A DNA stretch of 64,000 nt from Cephalotus follicularis (Eukaryota; Streptophyta; Magnoliopsida; Oxalidales; Cephalotaceae): the NCBI GenBank assembly GCA_001972305.1, contig BDDD01000264.1:126679-190678 (forward strand), written 5' to 3'. The notes under the pieces were generated by a model. The model was not told the origin of the DNA. It worked only from the letters and a program-made list of their open reading frames with translations, and did no database searches. Both the position numbers and the translations under genes were made by a program. Below are positions 21,641 to 35,500 of the stretch, piece by piece. Positions within the stretch are counted from its first letter, which is position 1; every line of letters starts with the position of its first letter.

Positions 21641-23141
21641 CTATACAATCTCTGGTCCCAATATACTCCTCTCACCAACCTGATCCCAATAAATAGGTGA
21701 TCGACATTTCCTACCAAACAAAGCCATCTGGATGCTCATATGAAAACTATTGTTGTAGGAAAACTCAATCAATGTAAGATGATCAACGTACCTACCTTCA
21801 AAATCAATAGCACATGCTCGAAGAATGTCTTCCAGTATTTCAATAGTCCTCTCGGACCGACCATCTGGCTGAGGATGAAAGACAGTGCTAAAGTTCAAAT
21901 GTGTACCCATAGTTGTCCGTAACTTTCTCCAGAAATTGAAAGTGAAATGGGTATCTCTATCTGAAACAATGTTGATCGGTACTCCATGCATTCTAACAAT
22001 CTCATTTATATACAACCGAGCCAATCTCTCCATAGCGTAAGTCACCCAAATAGGTATAAAGTGGGCCAACTTCATGAATCGATCAATCACAACCCAAATG
22101 GCATCATGGTTTCCACGAGCCATTGGCAATCTAGTGACAAAATCAGTGGTGTTGTGTTCCTACTTCCACTTGGGAATGGACAAAGGTTGATGCAACCCAT
22201 CTGGCCTCTGATGTTTCCTTGACCTGCTGACAAGTTAGGCACTTCGATATGAACTCGATAATCTCTCTCTTCCTGTTATTCCACCAATAGTGAAGTTTAA
22301 GATCTTGGTACATCTTCGTATTTTCAGGATTAATGGAGAAATGAGATATATGAGCTTGAGCTAAAAGCTTATCTTTCAACTCACTATTGGCTGGAACACA
22401 TATACAGTCTTGGTATCTCAAAAAACCATCGGTAAGAAGAGTGAAATTTGGTTTCAACTGTCCCTCGGCAGTTGTTTCTAGATTCTATAACTCTGTATTT
22501 GAACTATAAGCTTTTTTTATCCTAGCAAACAAGAATGGTTGTGCATGAATAAAGGAAAGTGTCATACAAGCCATTTTGTGACTTAATGAATCAATGACTA
22601 CATTCGCTTTTTGGGATGATATATCTCACAGTTGCAGTCATTAAGAAGTTCAAACCATTTATGTTATCTCATGTTCAGATCCTTCTGTGTGAACATATGC
22701 TTCAGATTTTTTTGATCAAACCTGGTACCATAAAGATAATGGCGTCGTTTTCGTAAAGCAAAGACAATGGCCACCAACTCAAGATCATGTACTGAATAGT
22801 TCTCTTCATGTGGTTTGATCTTTCTAGATGTATAGGCAATAATATTGCCATAATGCATAAAGACACAACCCAGTCAATTTCCAGAAGCATTAGTATAGAC
22901 AACAAAGTCTTCATTCCCATCAGGCAAAGCTAAGATAGGAGGAGAAATCAAACTCTCCTTTAGCTCCTAGAAACTCCATTGACAGGAATAATCCCATACG
23001 AAAGCAGCATGTTTCTATGTCAGTCGAGTCAACGGTATGAAAATCCATGAAAAATCCTGAACAAACCTGCGACAATGGCCTTGCCAGTCCCAAGAAATTG
23101 TGACTTGCAATATTTGTGTTGTCTCCAATATCTAACTGTCT
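21641..23141 (-). pseudogene. Element D pol remains: RNase H and integrase
   Basis: In sense order the segment holds the end of RT/RNase H ([21 protein letters not shown] near 22.75 kb), the integrase zinc domain (CLTCQQVKE near 22.25 kb) and the integrase catalytic core (VVIDRFMKLAHFIPIWVTYA; FHPQPDGRSERT) near 21.65-22.1 kb. The sequence resembles the integrases of elements A, F and K. It is a fossil with several breaks. Confidence 0.8.
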
Positions 23142-23146
23142 CAACC

Positions 23147-24604
23147 TGTTAGATTAGGGTGTCCCCGCAAGCCACGAGGAGGCTGCAGACATATGTACTC
23201 AACATATGATACACTCTTGAATCGTACATTCTTAGTTTCATTCGTGTTATATTGTGCATATTCAGAAAACATTGGCATCTTGCTATATGTAGAATCCCAA
23301 CCGTCTCAACGGATCAACTGATCACAATGTCAACTGAATACACATATAAAGCCCTGGCTGAAAAGGGTTGGATCTCGTGCTTAAGAGGTTATGAGAATGA
23401 GATCCTTACTCCCTTGTGACAAAAGTTTCAAGTCATAGGTTCACTTCTTAGGGCAATTGATGAACCGCAAATACTTGCTGTGTTATGCTTGCTCCGAATG
23501 ATAAAGGAGGATAGATTATCTCATTGCCATTTGGGTTTTATCCTAAAGCTGATGCGGGGTGCGTGCAGAGGCATGACACTGAACCAACCCACAATAGGTT
23601 ATCTATTTGGAGAGTCAACACCTCTGTCAATAGAGTTCCTATTGTAGAGGTAGTGCTTAGTCAAAGGTGACTAGTATATCATACGTTATTTACGTTGTAT
23701 CGTTAGACTTGAGCGGCTGGCATGCATTGTGTAGTAACTGCTTGACTTTGATTTTCGCCTTCCCCAGCACTAGCCACGTGTTGGCAAAAGGGTTGTCTTT
23801 GGGCCTTGTGGGAGCTGCATTGAGATGTATGGCCGAGTGCGCAAGATGGAATCGTCACACCCGTGTTGAGGGTTATAGGCTCTATAACTTATGTGACCGT
23901 TGAAGACTTAAAGTCCCGGGCGGGCACTGGGAGATAGGGAACGAGAGGTTTCCGGGGATGTCTCCCATAGTCTCAGTATGTTTATAGAATTATAGTTATC
24001 GCGGTTTTACCTAGGGGTGATATTTATCCAAACCCTAGTCCGCGATCGGAGCCCAGACGATGAAAGATACGCGGCACACAAACCGAGGATAGTGATAAAG
24101 TACTGGAGAACCGGCTAACGAATGATAGACGTGGTACTTTGTTGTCCACGGATCCGATGGTGATTATAGATCACACCGGGGCTATCAGCTGGATAGTAGT
24201 ACCAGAACTTTAGAATGTTTTGGAAAATTTATCATCGTGCTGGAAATCCACCAGTCTTTCGGGTCCCGCCTGATTATTAGAAAAGTGGTGCATGCTGCAC
24301 ACATGCTCACTTTGTGGTAAATCTAGCTTTTAACTAGTATATATTCATTTGACATTTGTGGATTGTTTTACTCACCATAATTTGCTTTTTTAATATATAA
24401 AGAGATTTTACAGTCGGAGCATGATTTAATTTTAATTAAATTAATTAAAGAGGGAGTCTTTAATTATTTAAAGTGAGAGACTTTAATTAAATCATAAAAG
24501 AGAGAAATTTAATTAATTAAAGAGAGAGTCTTTAATTAATGAAAGGAGAAACAAATTTTAAATTGAAAGATATTTTTTAAAAGAGAAAAAGAGAAAAGAC
24601 AAAT

Positions 24605-24650
<46 letters not shown>

Positions 24651-25785
24651 GTTTTAATTAAGTCAAAAATCATTTTTTTACAAATTTTTTATAATCTCTA
24701 TCTCACACTCTCTCCCCTTTCTTTTCTCTCCCGCACGACTCGTGCGTTTTGGGCAGCAAAGACGCTTTAACGCACAGGGGCGCGATTCAGCCAGGGAAGA
24801 TGACCGGCGCTTCACATCGGTGAATGGAAGAAGGCGGGCGTCCTTCTACGGTGAGTCTCCTTCCCTCTCTCTCCCGTTTTCTCCCTCTTTCTCCCCCTTT
24901 CTCTCTCTGGATGCAGAATCAGTTTTTGCCGGCGTCTCTTTCCATCGCCCATCGTCACTGGTAGGTGGAGCCAACCTTTGGCTCTACCTATCTTGATCTT
25001 AGATTAGGCGTTTCCTGACCTTTTTGGCCAGTTTCGCGTTCTGGTGAGTCAACTCTGGCGAGTTAACGCGTCGGCCGCCGTGACTTGGTGTTACACACTG
25101 AGTCACAGCGAGTCTAGGGTGTAGGTGTGTCGGCCTGAAGACGCTGAAACGTTTTTGGGTCTTGGCCGCCGCTGATGACGAATGGCGAGTCAACTCAGTG
25201 ACTCACCGCCGTCCGTTCTTACCATTCCAGGCCAAGTCTGGCCGTGTCTCGGCCAACAGTGCGTAGATCGGGGTGCTGGCATCCTCATATGTCGCGGCAT
25301 TTCAATGGCGAGTTGATCGAGACTCACTAAGTTTGAACTCATCGAGTCACCGCTGTTGTTCGTCATGTTCCGGCGTGATTCCTTGTGAGTTTCCTCAAGA
25401 AACGGGTAGAGCAGATTTTTTGGAGTCCGTTAGTGTCAAGATCGAACCTCAAGTGAACTGGCCAAAATCTGGAGGTGTTATCGGTGACCGGCAGTGGCTG
25501 CTGCAAGCGTGTAGCGACAAAGTGGTAGAGCCTCCAACATTGGTATGGTTGCTTCCCTTTTGTATTTATGTTTTCCGTTGTGTTTACGCTTTATGGTTTT
25601 GCATGCATTCTTGATTTCGTAATGATTCAATTGAACATCAAACGGAGATCCTAGGCATATTGATTTTGGTAGCATGATGTTAGTGTGAACCTTGACTTGC
25701 TGTCTTGGGGTTTTGAAAAATTAAAATTAGACACACTAGCATCCTCGACCCAAAATCGACCGGGACCCCTCCCAGGTTTCCAACA
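23147..25785 (+). mobile_element. I: solo LTR (2639 bp), probable Ty1/copia, in element D pol
   Basis: It starts TGTTAGATTAGGG and ends GGTTTCCAACA. The perfect 5-bp direct repeat caacc flanks it at 23142-23146 and 25786-25790, and D's coding sense continues on both sides. A central segment (caagtcataggttcactt near 23435) matches LTR G in reverse, so I and G belong to related families. It contains AT-rich TTAATTAA repeats, a (GA)n run and a GC-rich zone at 24.7-25.5 kb with GAGTCAACTC-like sites. Open frames in that zone show no recognisable domain. Confidence 0.82.
24606..24646. repeat. (AG)n microsatellite in LTR I
   Basis: An uninterrupted AG dinucleotide run of 41 bases, preceded by TTAATTAAAG-rich short repeats at about 24430-24550. 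Confidence 0.95.
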
Positions 25786-25790
25786 CAACC

Positions 25791-28119
25791 TTGGGTGGAT
25801 CAACCACTAACCCAGCACTAGGTATGATATGCCCCAAGAAGGAACCTTCACTTAGCCAGAGTTCACACTTGTTGAACTTGGCATACAACTGTCGGTTTCC
25901 CAACAACTGTAGAACAATATAGATATGTTGTACATGCTCCTCCTCGATATTGGAAAAGATCCGGATATCGTCAATGAAAACCACTATGAGCTGGTCCAGA
26001 TAAGGGATGAACACATGGTTCATCAAGTCCATGAAAGTTCCCGGTACCAAAAGGCATAACCAGAAATTTGTAATAGCCGTCCTGTGACCTTAAAAAGGTC
26101 TTCACAATGTCCTCCTAACCCTCAACTGATGATAATCTTCGAGAAAAATATAGAACCTCATAGTTGGTCAAAACAACTCATCAATATGCAGCAGAGGGTA
26201 ATAATTCTTAATTGTGACTCTGTTGAGCTACCGATAATCGATGCACATCCTCAACAGAGAGGATCGGTGCTCCTCTTGGTGAAATGCTAGATCTTATGAA
26301 ACATTTATCAAGAAGATTCTGAAGTTGTAACTTTAGCTCCTTCAGTTCAATCGGTGTCATTCGGTACAGTGCTCTAGAAAATGGACATGTTCCCAATATC
26401 AAGTCGATCACTAATTCGGTTTCTCTGTTGGCCGGTAAAGACGTCAAGTCCTGACGAAACACATCCTATAAATCCCAAATCATTGGAATATCGTTCAGTC
26501 TTCGTTGCCATCTGTCGGTCGTTTAGTCTTTGTTCCCATCTGTCGGTATCGATTACATGTGCCAAGAATCCCTAACAACCTTGTCTCAACAGTCGGTCTA
26601 CATGAGAAATTCTCTATACCAATATGGCTTGAAAGTTCCCACAAATTGGAAAGGTAACCGATCTGGTGGGCTAAAAGTCACTACCTTCCGTATCAGTTCA
26701 CTTAAGCATAATGGGCTGACAACCAATCCATGCCCACGATCACAGCAGTTCATCCATCGATATCATGATAAGATCGGCCTGTGGGCAACAATCATCAATC
26801 TCCATAGTGCAGTCTCTACAAACCCTATCGGTAGTCACTGACTCACCAACAAGTGTATTCACCTCCATTAGGAATGGTAGGAACTAAGGTCTCAAACTCA
26901 TGAGGCATACAAAATGAGATTCAATGTATGAATGCAATGAGCATGGATCTATAAGAACTTGTGTTGAATGCTGCAAAAGTTGAAACGTACCTCTAATGAC
27001 AGTATTCGACCCAGCAGCAGCTTCTTGATCCATGACAAAATCCCTATCCTAAAAACTTGGTGCATAACCTATAACATGTTTCCATTTGGACTGACCAGTC
27101 GCTCGAAGAGAAGACGATGTATTACTAATCTACCTATGAGGCATCTGTCTCTATGGAGCCTATGACTCCAATGTCTGCATCTGTCCTCTATTAACATAGT
27201 TTTGTGAATAGTCGCTACCAATGTGATCTAAGGCTCCAAAAGCCAAGCATTTACCCAAGTCCTAATGACTATTGTCAGAAGTATGGTTGGTCTTCTAGAA
27301 ATGCTCACAAGGCATGGGAGTACACTGGTTGTCTGCGTTGAAAAATATGGATGGTGTACCCTATGTGGATACTCTAGATCGTTTCCCCCATAGGAATTCT
27401 GTGAATGTCCTCTCCTGCCTAAAGACTAGGACTGACTCCCACGTCCTCTGAGACTTCCCTGTGAACCTCCACTCTGGTAGCCTCCACCAAGAGATCCACT
27501 ATTATGAGTCCGACGAGATTTTCCACTGACACTGCTACTACTGCCGCCTTTCCAAGAAGAAGGTCCAGGTTGGGTGTTGGTTTGGTTCCTCTGTTGTCTA
27601 GGTTCCTCTAAAAAGTCTTCAACCTGCCTAACCCGAGTAGCAACCTCTGACAAAGTTCTCAAACCAAAAGGAAGTAGCTGTCACCTTAGTTCGATCCTCA
27701 ATCCTTGAAGAAACTACTACACTCTTTGTGACTCATCTCCCACTAGGTGTGGGGAAGATCGAGCTAGTTTAGCGAACATAGCCTCATTCTATGGTACTGT
27801 CATGCCTCCTTCTACCAAGTTGGTAAACTCAACTTCCCTCATATCTTTCTCATCATCAGGATAGAAATGAGCATTGAACTCTGACAAGAAAGTACTCCAT
27901 GTATGTTCAGTTCATTCCGTGTCCAATCGATGTTCACCATCGCCCACTAGTGTTCAGCTTCTCCCTGCAACAAGTAAACGGCTAAAGGAAGCTTTTGTTC
28001 ATAAGTACATTTCCGCATTAGAAAGTTCTTCTCAATTTGGAGGACCCAGGACTCAGCTACAAACAAATTTAAATGTCCGATGAAAATAGGAGGGTTCAGT
28101 TGGTGGAATATGGAGAAGG
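25791..28119 (-). pseudogene. Element D remains: gag linker, protease region and reverse transcriptase
   Basis: In sense order, a Gag segment near 27.95-28.12 kb (VAESWVLQIEKNF) is followed by a Ser/Gly-rich linker near 27.43-27.66 kb. A poorly preserved protease region is near 26.5-27.0 kb. Reverse transcriptase follows at 25.8-26.46 kb, with SRALYRMTPIELKELK and the catalytic-region block VVFIDDIRIFS. It is broken at several points. Solo LTR I interrupts it just after the RT. Confidence 0.7.
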
Positions 28120-28124
28120 CATCG

Positions 28125-28776
28125 TGTGACACCCCGTACCCGTGGGGGGTCCGAGACACCACCCAAACCTATTCAGTAATTCATGAGTCGGGTGCCATGT
28201 AAGTCTATTCCATACAAGAGAAAAACCATAGTAACTTTAAACTTTAACAAAACATAGGTGTGTGTCCATTCAACCATACTTGAACATCAATACACTACAA
28301 TCCCATATCATACAAATCCCATAATCCTTACAATTCATTAACATTCAGTGCTTATCTTTGATTGTAGTACAAATCCATACATAACATAAAATCCATAATC
28401 AAAGTCCCTTCCTTGAACCTATTCTCCATACAACTCTACCTTCACTTGTGTCTATGTCCTTGACCACAACTACCTGCCCTTACCTCATCTAAACCTGAAC
28501 ACAATATAGGTGGCCCATCCTGAAGGATAGGTTAGCCATACGGCCAAGCATAACATAACCCCATGCATAAAGAATGAATGAACATTCATAACAGTTTTAT
28601 CCATGGCATGAATGAACAATTATCACAGTTATAAGCGTGTCATGGCATGATGCGTGATAACAGTTACGGTCAACTTATTCATGTATATAACCGTCCCATA
28701 CCGGCATATACATAAATTGTCAACTTATACATACATTCCTTTCCATACACCTATCAGACAATCATGAGATTAACTA
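28125..28776. repeat. Left part of solo LTR H, non-coding
   Basis: AT-rich LTR sequence. The block ccgtcccataccggcatata near 28700 recurs in the right part of H near 46270 and in D's LTR near 49140, which ties these gypsy LTRs together. No gene is seen. Confidence 0.65.
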
Positions 28777-29069
28777 GGTAATACCCCGTGTTATATTGTG
28801 GAGAATAACCATTTAAGTATGCATTTTATGTGTGCCTGCCATTCATTATATTTTTGAGATTTGGGTGATTGAATTAAGGCATGCACTGTTTTATTTTTGG
28901 AACCAATGCCTTCGCAAATGAGGCTTTCAAAGGAGTTGTAGACCTTGGCAGGAGGAGGCACTGTGGGTAATTGATAGCCTTCAAGAGGTGGATCACAAGA
29001 GTAGCTCTAGCGGCTTCGATATACTTTTGTTGGATTGAACGTAACAACAGGAGGCTCCATAATGAGTAC

Positions 29070-29205
29070 AAGACCTACGCTAGCAAAGCAGACCTGCAAA
29101 GCAGTGCATAGTAGACCTGCGTTAGCAGAGCAGTCTTGCAAAGCAGTACATAGCAGACCTCCGTGAGCAGAGCAGGCTTGCAGAGCAGCGTGGAGTGGAC
29201 CTGTG
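29070..29205. repeat. Phased CAGACCTGC array in B2
   Basis: Seven sites start at 29070, 29089, 29112, 29131, 29154, 29173 and 29196. The intervals alternate 19/23 exactly as in B1. Confidence 0.88.
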
Positions 29206-30525
29206 TTAACTGTTGTAGAGTAGACCAGTTCCTACAGTCTGCTCAACATCATGTTCGATTGTGGGGTACTCTGCCGAGCAGACCTTGGAGCTGCTAGGAA
29301 AAAGGCATTGTACATGTTTACATATTGCATACTAGGCATATCTTGAGAATGGAAGGAAACCTACGATGAGCAGACCTGCTCAATGCCTTCCTTGAGCAGA
29401 CCTGATATATATTGGGCAAACATGGCAGTCAACTAGGAAAAAGGTGGGATTGTAAATCTGCTCTGGAGAGGTTTGACTTACCCTGCGGTAAAGTTATGTA
29501 CGAAAAAGGATTTAAGCATTTTTTAAGGCCCAATAATCCGACCCAATCCTTACTCCCTCTTGTAAGGCCGAAATCATGCTTTCTCAAAGCCCAATTGTGC
29601 TGAATACATGTAGAAAATTCAGCAAAGCTCTACACTATTCTCATGGGTTCTAGAGCATTCCATACTTAGTATCTTCTTAGCCTTATAAATAAGGAAGAAC
29701 GGAAATTCTTGTTCTCTTTGGCCGAAACATATCAACTTACAAGCTCCCCAATTCTTCTTCAATTTTCTTCAAGGAAATCAAGCTTGTAATAGATCAATCA
29801 TCCTTTCTTCTAGTACTTTAAGGTAAGGTCATCATTTCATTGCTAAGATTTGTGGATATATTTGCATTTTACCTCTCACTTTTCAGGTTGGAGGAAGGAT
29901 GACTAAAGTAATGAATATAGCTTGATAGTAAAAGATGTTTTGATTAGAATTGGAGCGAGGAATTATAGATCAATCATCAAGTTTCTTCCTTTAAATTTTG
30001 GGTTCCAAGAAGGAAAGGAGAATTGTTTTTTTTATGGTTTAAAAGAATGATTAAGGGGAGTTATTATATGTTAGTAAATTGTGGATTAAGAAATGGAAGT
30101 ATATTAGTATTTAGATTATCATTTTGATGCCTTAAATATGTTGGCTTCCATGATTAAATGATAAGAGATTGATTAACTCTATTGCTTTAATGAAAAGGTT
30201 GGTAATGCTAATTTAGAATCAAAGGGTAACATGGAGAATATAGCCCTTGTATGGCATATATGTGCATTACCTACATCTTTCTTGTATAAGCATAGGAAAT
30301 ATGCTTATTGAATTGTCATGTGATGACATTGTACACGTGGATACGATAGCCGATCCAAAACATCGAGAGACTAGTTCGCGATAGTGGATTGTAGTTATCT
30401 GTGAGTAGGACATTCCCTTCCTTCTATTATTTTGAGACTCCTATTTGATATGTGCCCTGTTGTACTTGGGTTATGTGATGATTCGATCTGGATTTGAATC
30501 CCGTATGACTTATGTTCAGCAAGAT

Positions 30526-32550
30526 TGTCACGACTCGAATCGCGAGCGTAAACCCCCATGATCCGACACGTGAGATACATTCCCTTCAATTCAATCATAT
30601 AACGATCATACACCCAAAAGTGCCATAAATTTAAAACTTTAACCAATCATTTAACATTATTGGAATAATTAAATCAAATATAATCTAACTCTTATAATCT
30701 CCCAAAAATCGGGCATAAAGTATTCGTTTATCTGACTTATTCCCCCTGTAAAGAAAACCACAGTTTAACATGGGCTCAGCCCTCAACATGTCCACACTCC
30801 CAAAGGACGAAATCAGGAGTATAACATTCTAATCTCTTAGATAAATAATCCATGATATAATCAATACATCAACACACGTATATAAGGCAATGCCACAACC
30901 CGGTAGGTCAATAGCTGAAAATAAACATATCTCTTATAATTACCAAGTATCATTGGCTTATTCAATACAAATTATATCGATAAATCCATAACATGACTTT
31001 AACAGGACCATAAGTAGCAACTCAAACTCAACACCACTACCATCCAAGATCCATTCAAGTATCCATTCGTCTCGCTCTCTTTTTACTGTGATCCATCACA
31101 TGGGCCTGGCCCATTCCATGACAATGAAATGGGTCCGCGACATAAAGTCGAGTAGGTATACTACATGCTATGTATGAACAATATAATAATATGCCATGTA
31201 TGATAGAGGGTAGTAATGTGCTATGCATGTAACCAATATATCCATATGTCATGTGGTGAATAATGTATATCATATTCCATGTAACGTCATGAGTGTGAAT
31301 GACAATTGCGGGTATATTAGCTAGTCCTAATCTTAGGGAGGTCATAGACCAGCAGACGCTCAGCAAGCAATAAAAATCATACATGGGTGTCAAGATAACC
31401 TAGCACGTATATCGGTCCTATCGCGCTTGTGGGGTCCCATTGCAATTTATATCGGTCCTCCAACACTTGCGGGGTCCCATTGGTCCTCCCATGAAGTGGG
31501 GTTCCTCATATTGTGTAGTCTAACATTCATGACCATTCATTAAAAACCGTTGTATAAAACTCTTTTAGAAACTCCTTTAGGGAGAACTTTTCGTAAAACA
31601 TCTTCCTTGAAGCTTTGTTTTTGTAATCCAAGTGTTAAAGATGGATTTATAGGTTCGTATGGAATCCATTTAAGGTAGAAGCCATTTAAAATCCAAAACA
31701 ATGTAAAAACAGTCATTTTTGGCAAAGCAGGGCACTAAGCGTCGACGCTAAGCAACCAGGCGTCGACGCTTAAGTGTTTTAAGCGTCATTTGCCCCAGAA
31801 TTACACTGCAAAGCGTCGACAGGTAAAAACAAGAAGGGTATAAGGCATTGACGCTTTTGATAGATAAAAGAGAAAGATAGCTCAAAAACTAGTGGAAATC
31901 ATGTCTAACTCCAGAAAATCCATTTTAGAACCAGTAAAAACATATTATACCCACATACCCGACTCCCCATTTCATCTCTTTGTCATATAAATCCATCAAT
32001 CACTCATTAACAGCAAATATTCATACAAAATGCAAGAATGTGGAAAATAGTATAACCTACCTTTAAAACAAGGATTTAGCTTGCAACAATGGAGGATTTG
32101 CTGTCAAAATGACGAGCTGCCGGTGCTTCAAGCCCCACTGCAGAGCCCTCACTTCTTCCTTGTTACTGTTTCTCTTCTTCCTTTTCTTCTTTTCTGCCTT
32201 TCCTTCTTTATTTTTCCTTCTCTTTTCTTCCTTTCCCACTGGCTCTCCCTTTCTTTCTCTTTTCTCTTCTCTTCTCCCGCTGGCTCTCTTTTCTCTATTT
32301 TCTTTCTTTTTGTTTTGGCAAGGCAACGGGCGTGGCGTTTTAACAAGAGAAAAGGTGAGCCGCCTTTGGCATCTTGCAATAATCAATACAGCATTGGGCC
32401 CATGTGCTATATATTCTCCTTTCAATTATTTAATGTTGCTTGGCCTTAATAATTCACAAAAGAATAGCACGTCAATAAGATGACATATCCAAAGCACCAT
32501 TTCATAATATTATTTATCATAACAATTTACAAATAATTGTGCGGCTTATA
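30526..32550 (-). repeat. 3' LTR of element F
   Basis: It begins TGTCACGACTCG on the plus strand and extends to about 32550, next to the purine tract. It matches 40769-42748 over all but its last 65 or so bases. It contains a GTCGAC array (31741-31852), GGGGTCCCATTG repeats near 31.43-31.5 kb and a pyrimidine-rich run at 32.14-32.3 kb. Confidence 0.8.
31741..31852. repeat. GTCGAC array in F's 3' LTR
   Basis: GTCGAC-like cores, mostly in the palindrome AGCGTCGACGCT, start at 31741, 31762, 31785, 31815 and 31847. The intervals 21, 23, 30 and 32 bp are close to two or three helical turns. The 5' LTR has 41974, 41997, 42027 and 42059 (23, 30, 32), one unit fewer. Confidence 0.8.
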
Positions 32551-32563
32551 TCCTCCCATCCTT
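32551..32563 (-). other. Polypurine tract of element F
   Basis: On the minus strand AAGGATGGGAGGA borders the 3' LTR start, downstream of the chromodomain remains. Confidence 0.7.
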
Positions 32564-32594
32564 AAAGAAATCTCGTCCTGGAGATTCTCTAAGG

Positions 32595-35500
32595 TCAAAA
32601 CAGATGAGGATACAATGCTCTCATGTTGTCCTCACGCTCCCAGGTTGCCTCTTCGATCCTGTGATGCTGCCACAACACTTTAACCAATGCAATCTCCTTG
32701 TTTCTCAGCTGTTTGGTTCGGCAATCGAGAATCTGAATGGGCATCTCTTCAAATCTCATCTCTACCTTCAATTCCAAAGGCTCGTACTGTAATACATGTG
32801 AAGGATCTGGGTAGTACTGCCTCAACATTGACACATGGAAGACATTGTGTACTTCAGATAACTCTGGCGGTAAGGCAAGCCTGTAAGCAATAGTGCCTAC
32901 CCTTTCGAGGATCTCAAAAGGTCCGATATACCGCGGAGCTAACTTCCCTCTTTTACAAAACATCGTGACTCCCTTGGTTGGTGAAACCTTGAGGATTACA
33001 TGATTCCCCACCGAGAACTCTATATCCTTCCTTCGGTGATCTACATAACTCTTCTGCCGACTTTGAGCCGTTAAGAGCCTTTCCCTGATCATTTTAGTAA
33101 TTTCTGTTGTTGTTTGTACCATCTTTGGCCCTAGGAGACTCTGTTCACCTACCTTAAACCAACAGACTGGAGTTCTGCACTTCCGTCCATATAGATCTTC
33201 AAATGGCACCATGCCGATACTATCATGGAAACTATTGTTATAAGAGAACTCCACCAAAGGTAAATGTTCCTCCCAGCTTCCTCCCCAATCAATAACACAT
33301 GCTTGGAGCATATCCTCAAGAGTCTTAATTGTCAGTTCAGACTGACCATCCGTTTAGGGATGAAAAGCTGTACTGAAACTCAGTTGGGTACCAAAAGCTG
33401 CCTGCAATCTCTTCCAAAATCGGGAAGTGAACCGCGGATCTCTGTCAGAAACAACACTAACCGGCACACCATGGAGTCTCATAATCTCTCCAACATATAG
33501 AGATGCTAACCGATCCAGAGAGTAATTTGTTCAGATTTCTAGAAAATGGGCAGACTTTGTAAAGCGGTCAGCAACAACCCACATAGCATCATGGTTAGCT
33601 CTCGTCCGTGGAAATCCGGTCACAAAATCCATAGTGATATGCTCCTATTTCCCTTGTGCCACCGGTAACGGTTGTAATAGTCCAGCTGGTCTCTGGTGTT
33701 CTGCCTTGATCTGTTGATAGGTCAAGCAGGAAGCAACATATTCATCTATCTCTCTCTTCATATTATTCCACCAGTAACTAGGCTTCAGATCTCGATACAT
33801 CTTGGTACTTCCCGGCTGAACTGAGAAACAGGAGTGATGGGCTTGCGAAAGCAACTCATCTTTCAACCCCATGTCATTAGGAACACATATTCTGCCTTGG
33901 TATCTTATCAATCCGTCACTATGGACTGAGAATTCAGGCCATAAACCACCTCGACCATCCAATGCAACTGCAAGTAAATCTCCATCCTTCCCTTGATCCT
34001 CTCTAATCCTGTCTATCAACTGTGGTCGTGCCTGAATTTGGGAAGCCGTGAAGCAAGCTAATCGGCGATTCAAAGCGTCTGCCACCACATTAGCTTTACC
34101 TAGATGGTACTGTATCTCGCAATTGTAATTGTTAAGAAACTCCATCCACCTCCGTTGCCTCATATTGAAGTCCTTATGGGAAAATAAGTGCTTTAAGCTT
34201 TTGTGATCGCTATATACTTCAAACTTCGTGCGATATAAATAATGCCTCCATTTGTGTAGCCCGAAGACTATCGCTGCCAACTCAAGATCATGAGTTGGAT
34301 AAGTCTCTTCATGAGGTTTTAACTTTCTTTAGGCATAAGCAATCACTTTTCCATTATGCATAAGTACACATCCCAAGCCACTTCCGGACGCATTGCTGTA
34401 CACAAAAAAGTCTTCATCGCCCTCTGGTAGGGCTAATATAGGTGCTGAAATTAGGCGGTGCTTCAACTATTGAAAACTCTACTCACAGTCATCATCCCAA
34501 TCAAACGTCGACTTCTTTTGAGTCAATCGGGTCAATGGCGTAGCAATCCGTGAGAATTATTCGACAAAGCGGCGATAATAGCCCGCTAAGCCTAAGAAAC
34601 TACGGACCTCAGTCACGTTTGTTGGTCGTCTCCAATCCCTTACCAGTTCTATTTTTGTTGGATCCACAAACAAACCAGCACCGGAGATGACATTACCCAG
34701 AAAAGCCACCTCTGACACCCACATTTGTCAAACCTGTCATACATTAGATGTTTTCTTAAGGTCTTCAATGTCAAGTGTAAATGTTCTCCATGGTCCTCCA
34801 TAGACTTAGAGTACACCAAAATATCATTAATATAGAACACAATGAATTGGTCGAGATATGAGCAAAGCACCCGGTTCACCAGGCTCATAAATGCGGTAGG
34901 GGCATCGGTCACCCCAAAAGGCATCACCACAAGCTCGTAATGTCCATACCATGACCTAAAAGCCATCTTCGAAATGTCTTCTGCTCTAACTCTGAGCTGA
35001 TGATACCCTGTGCTCAAATCCAAATTGGAGAATACTAACGATCCTTTCAACTGATCAAACAATTTATCAATATGCAACAGCGGGTACTTGTTCTTGATAG
35101 TAGCCTTGTTAAGCTACCGATAATCAATACACATTCTCAAGGATCCATCTTTCTTCTTGACAAACAGCATAGGCACTCCCCCCAGGGAAACACTCGGTCT
35201 GATAAAACCCTTATCAAGCAACTCCTGCAATTGTAATTTCAATTCCTTCAACTCCGGAGGGGCCATACGATACGGAGCTCTTGATATAGTTGTTGTTCCT
35301 TGCAGTAGATCTATAACAAACTCCATACTTCTCTCAAGAGGTAAGGATGTCAACTCCTTTGGAAACACATCAGGTACTCACAGACAACTGGAACGTCCTC
35401 CAGTTATCATCGGTCACATATGCCAAGTATCCACTGCAACCTTGCTTCAAAAGTATGTCAGCATGTATAATGGATATCGTCCGAACTGACTGGTGCTCTA

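Noticed and set aside
24742-25614. Two open frames (84 and 113 codons) in LTR I
   Set aside because: They are low-complexity Ser/Pro and Arg-rich translations within an LTR bounded by a perfect target duplication. No family recognised.
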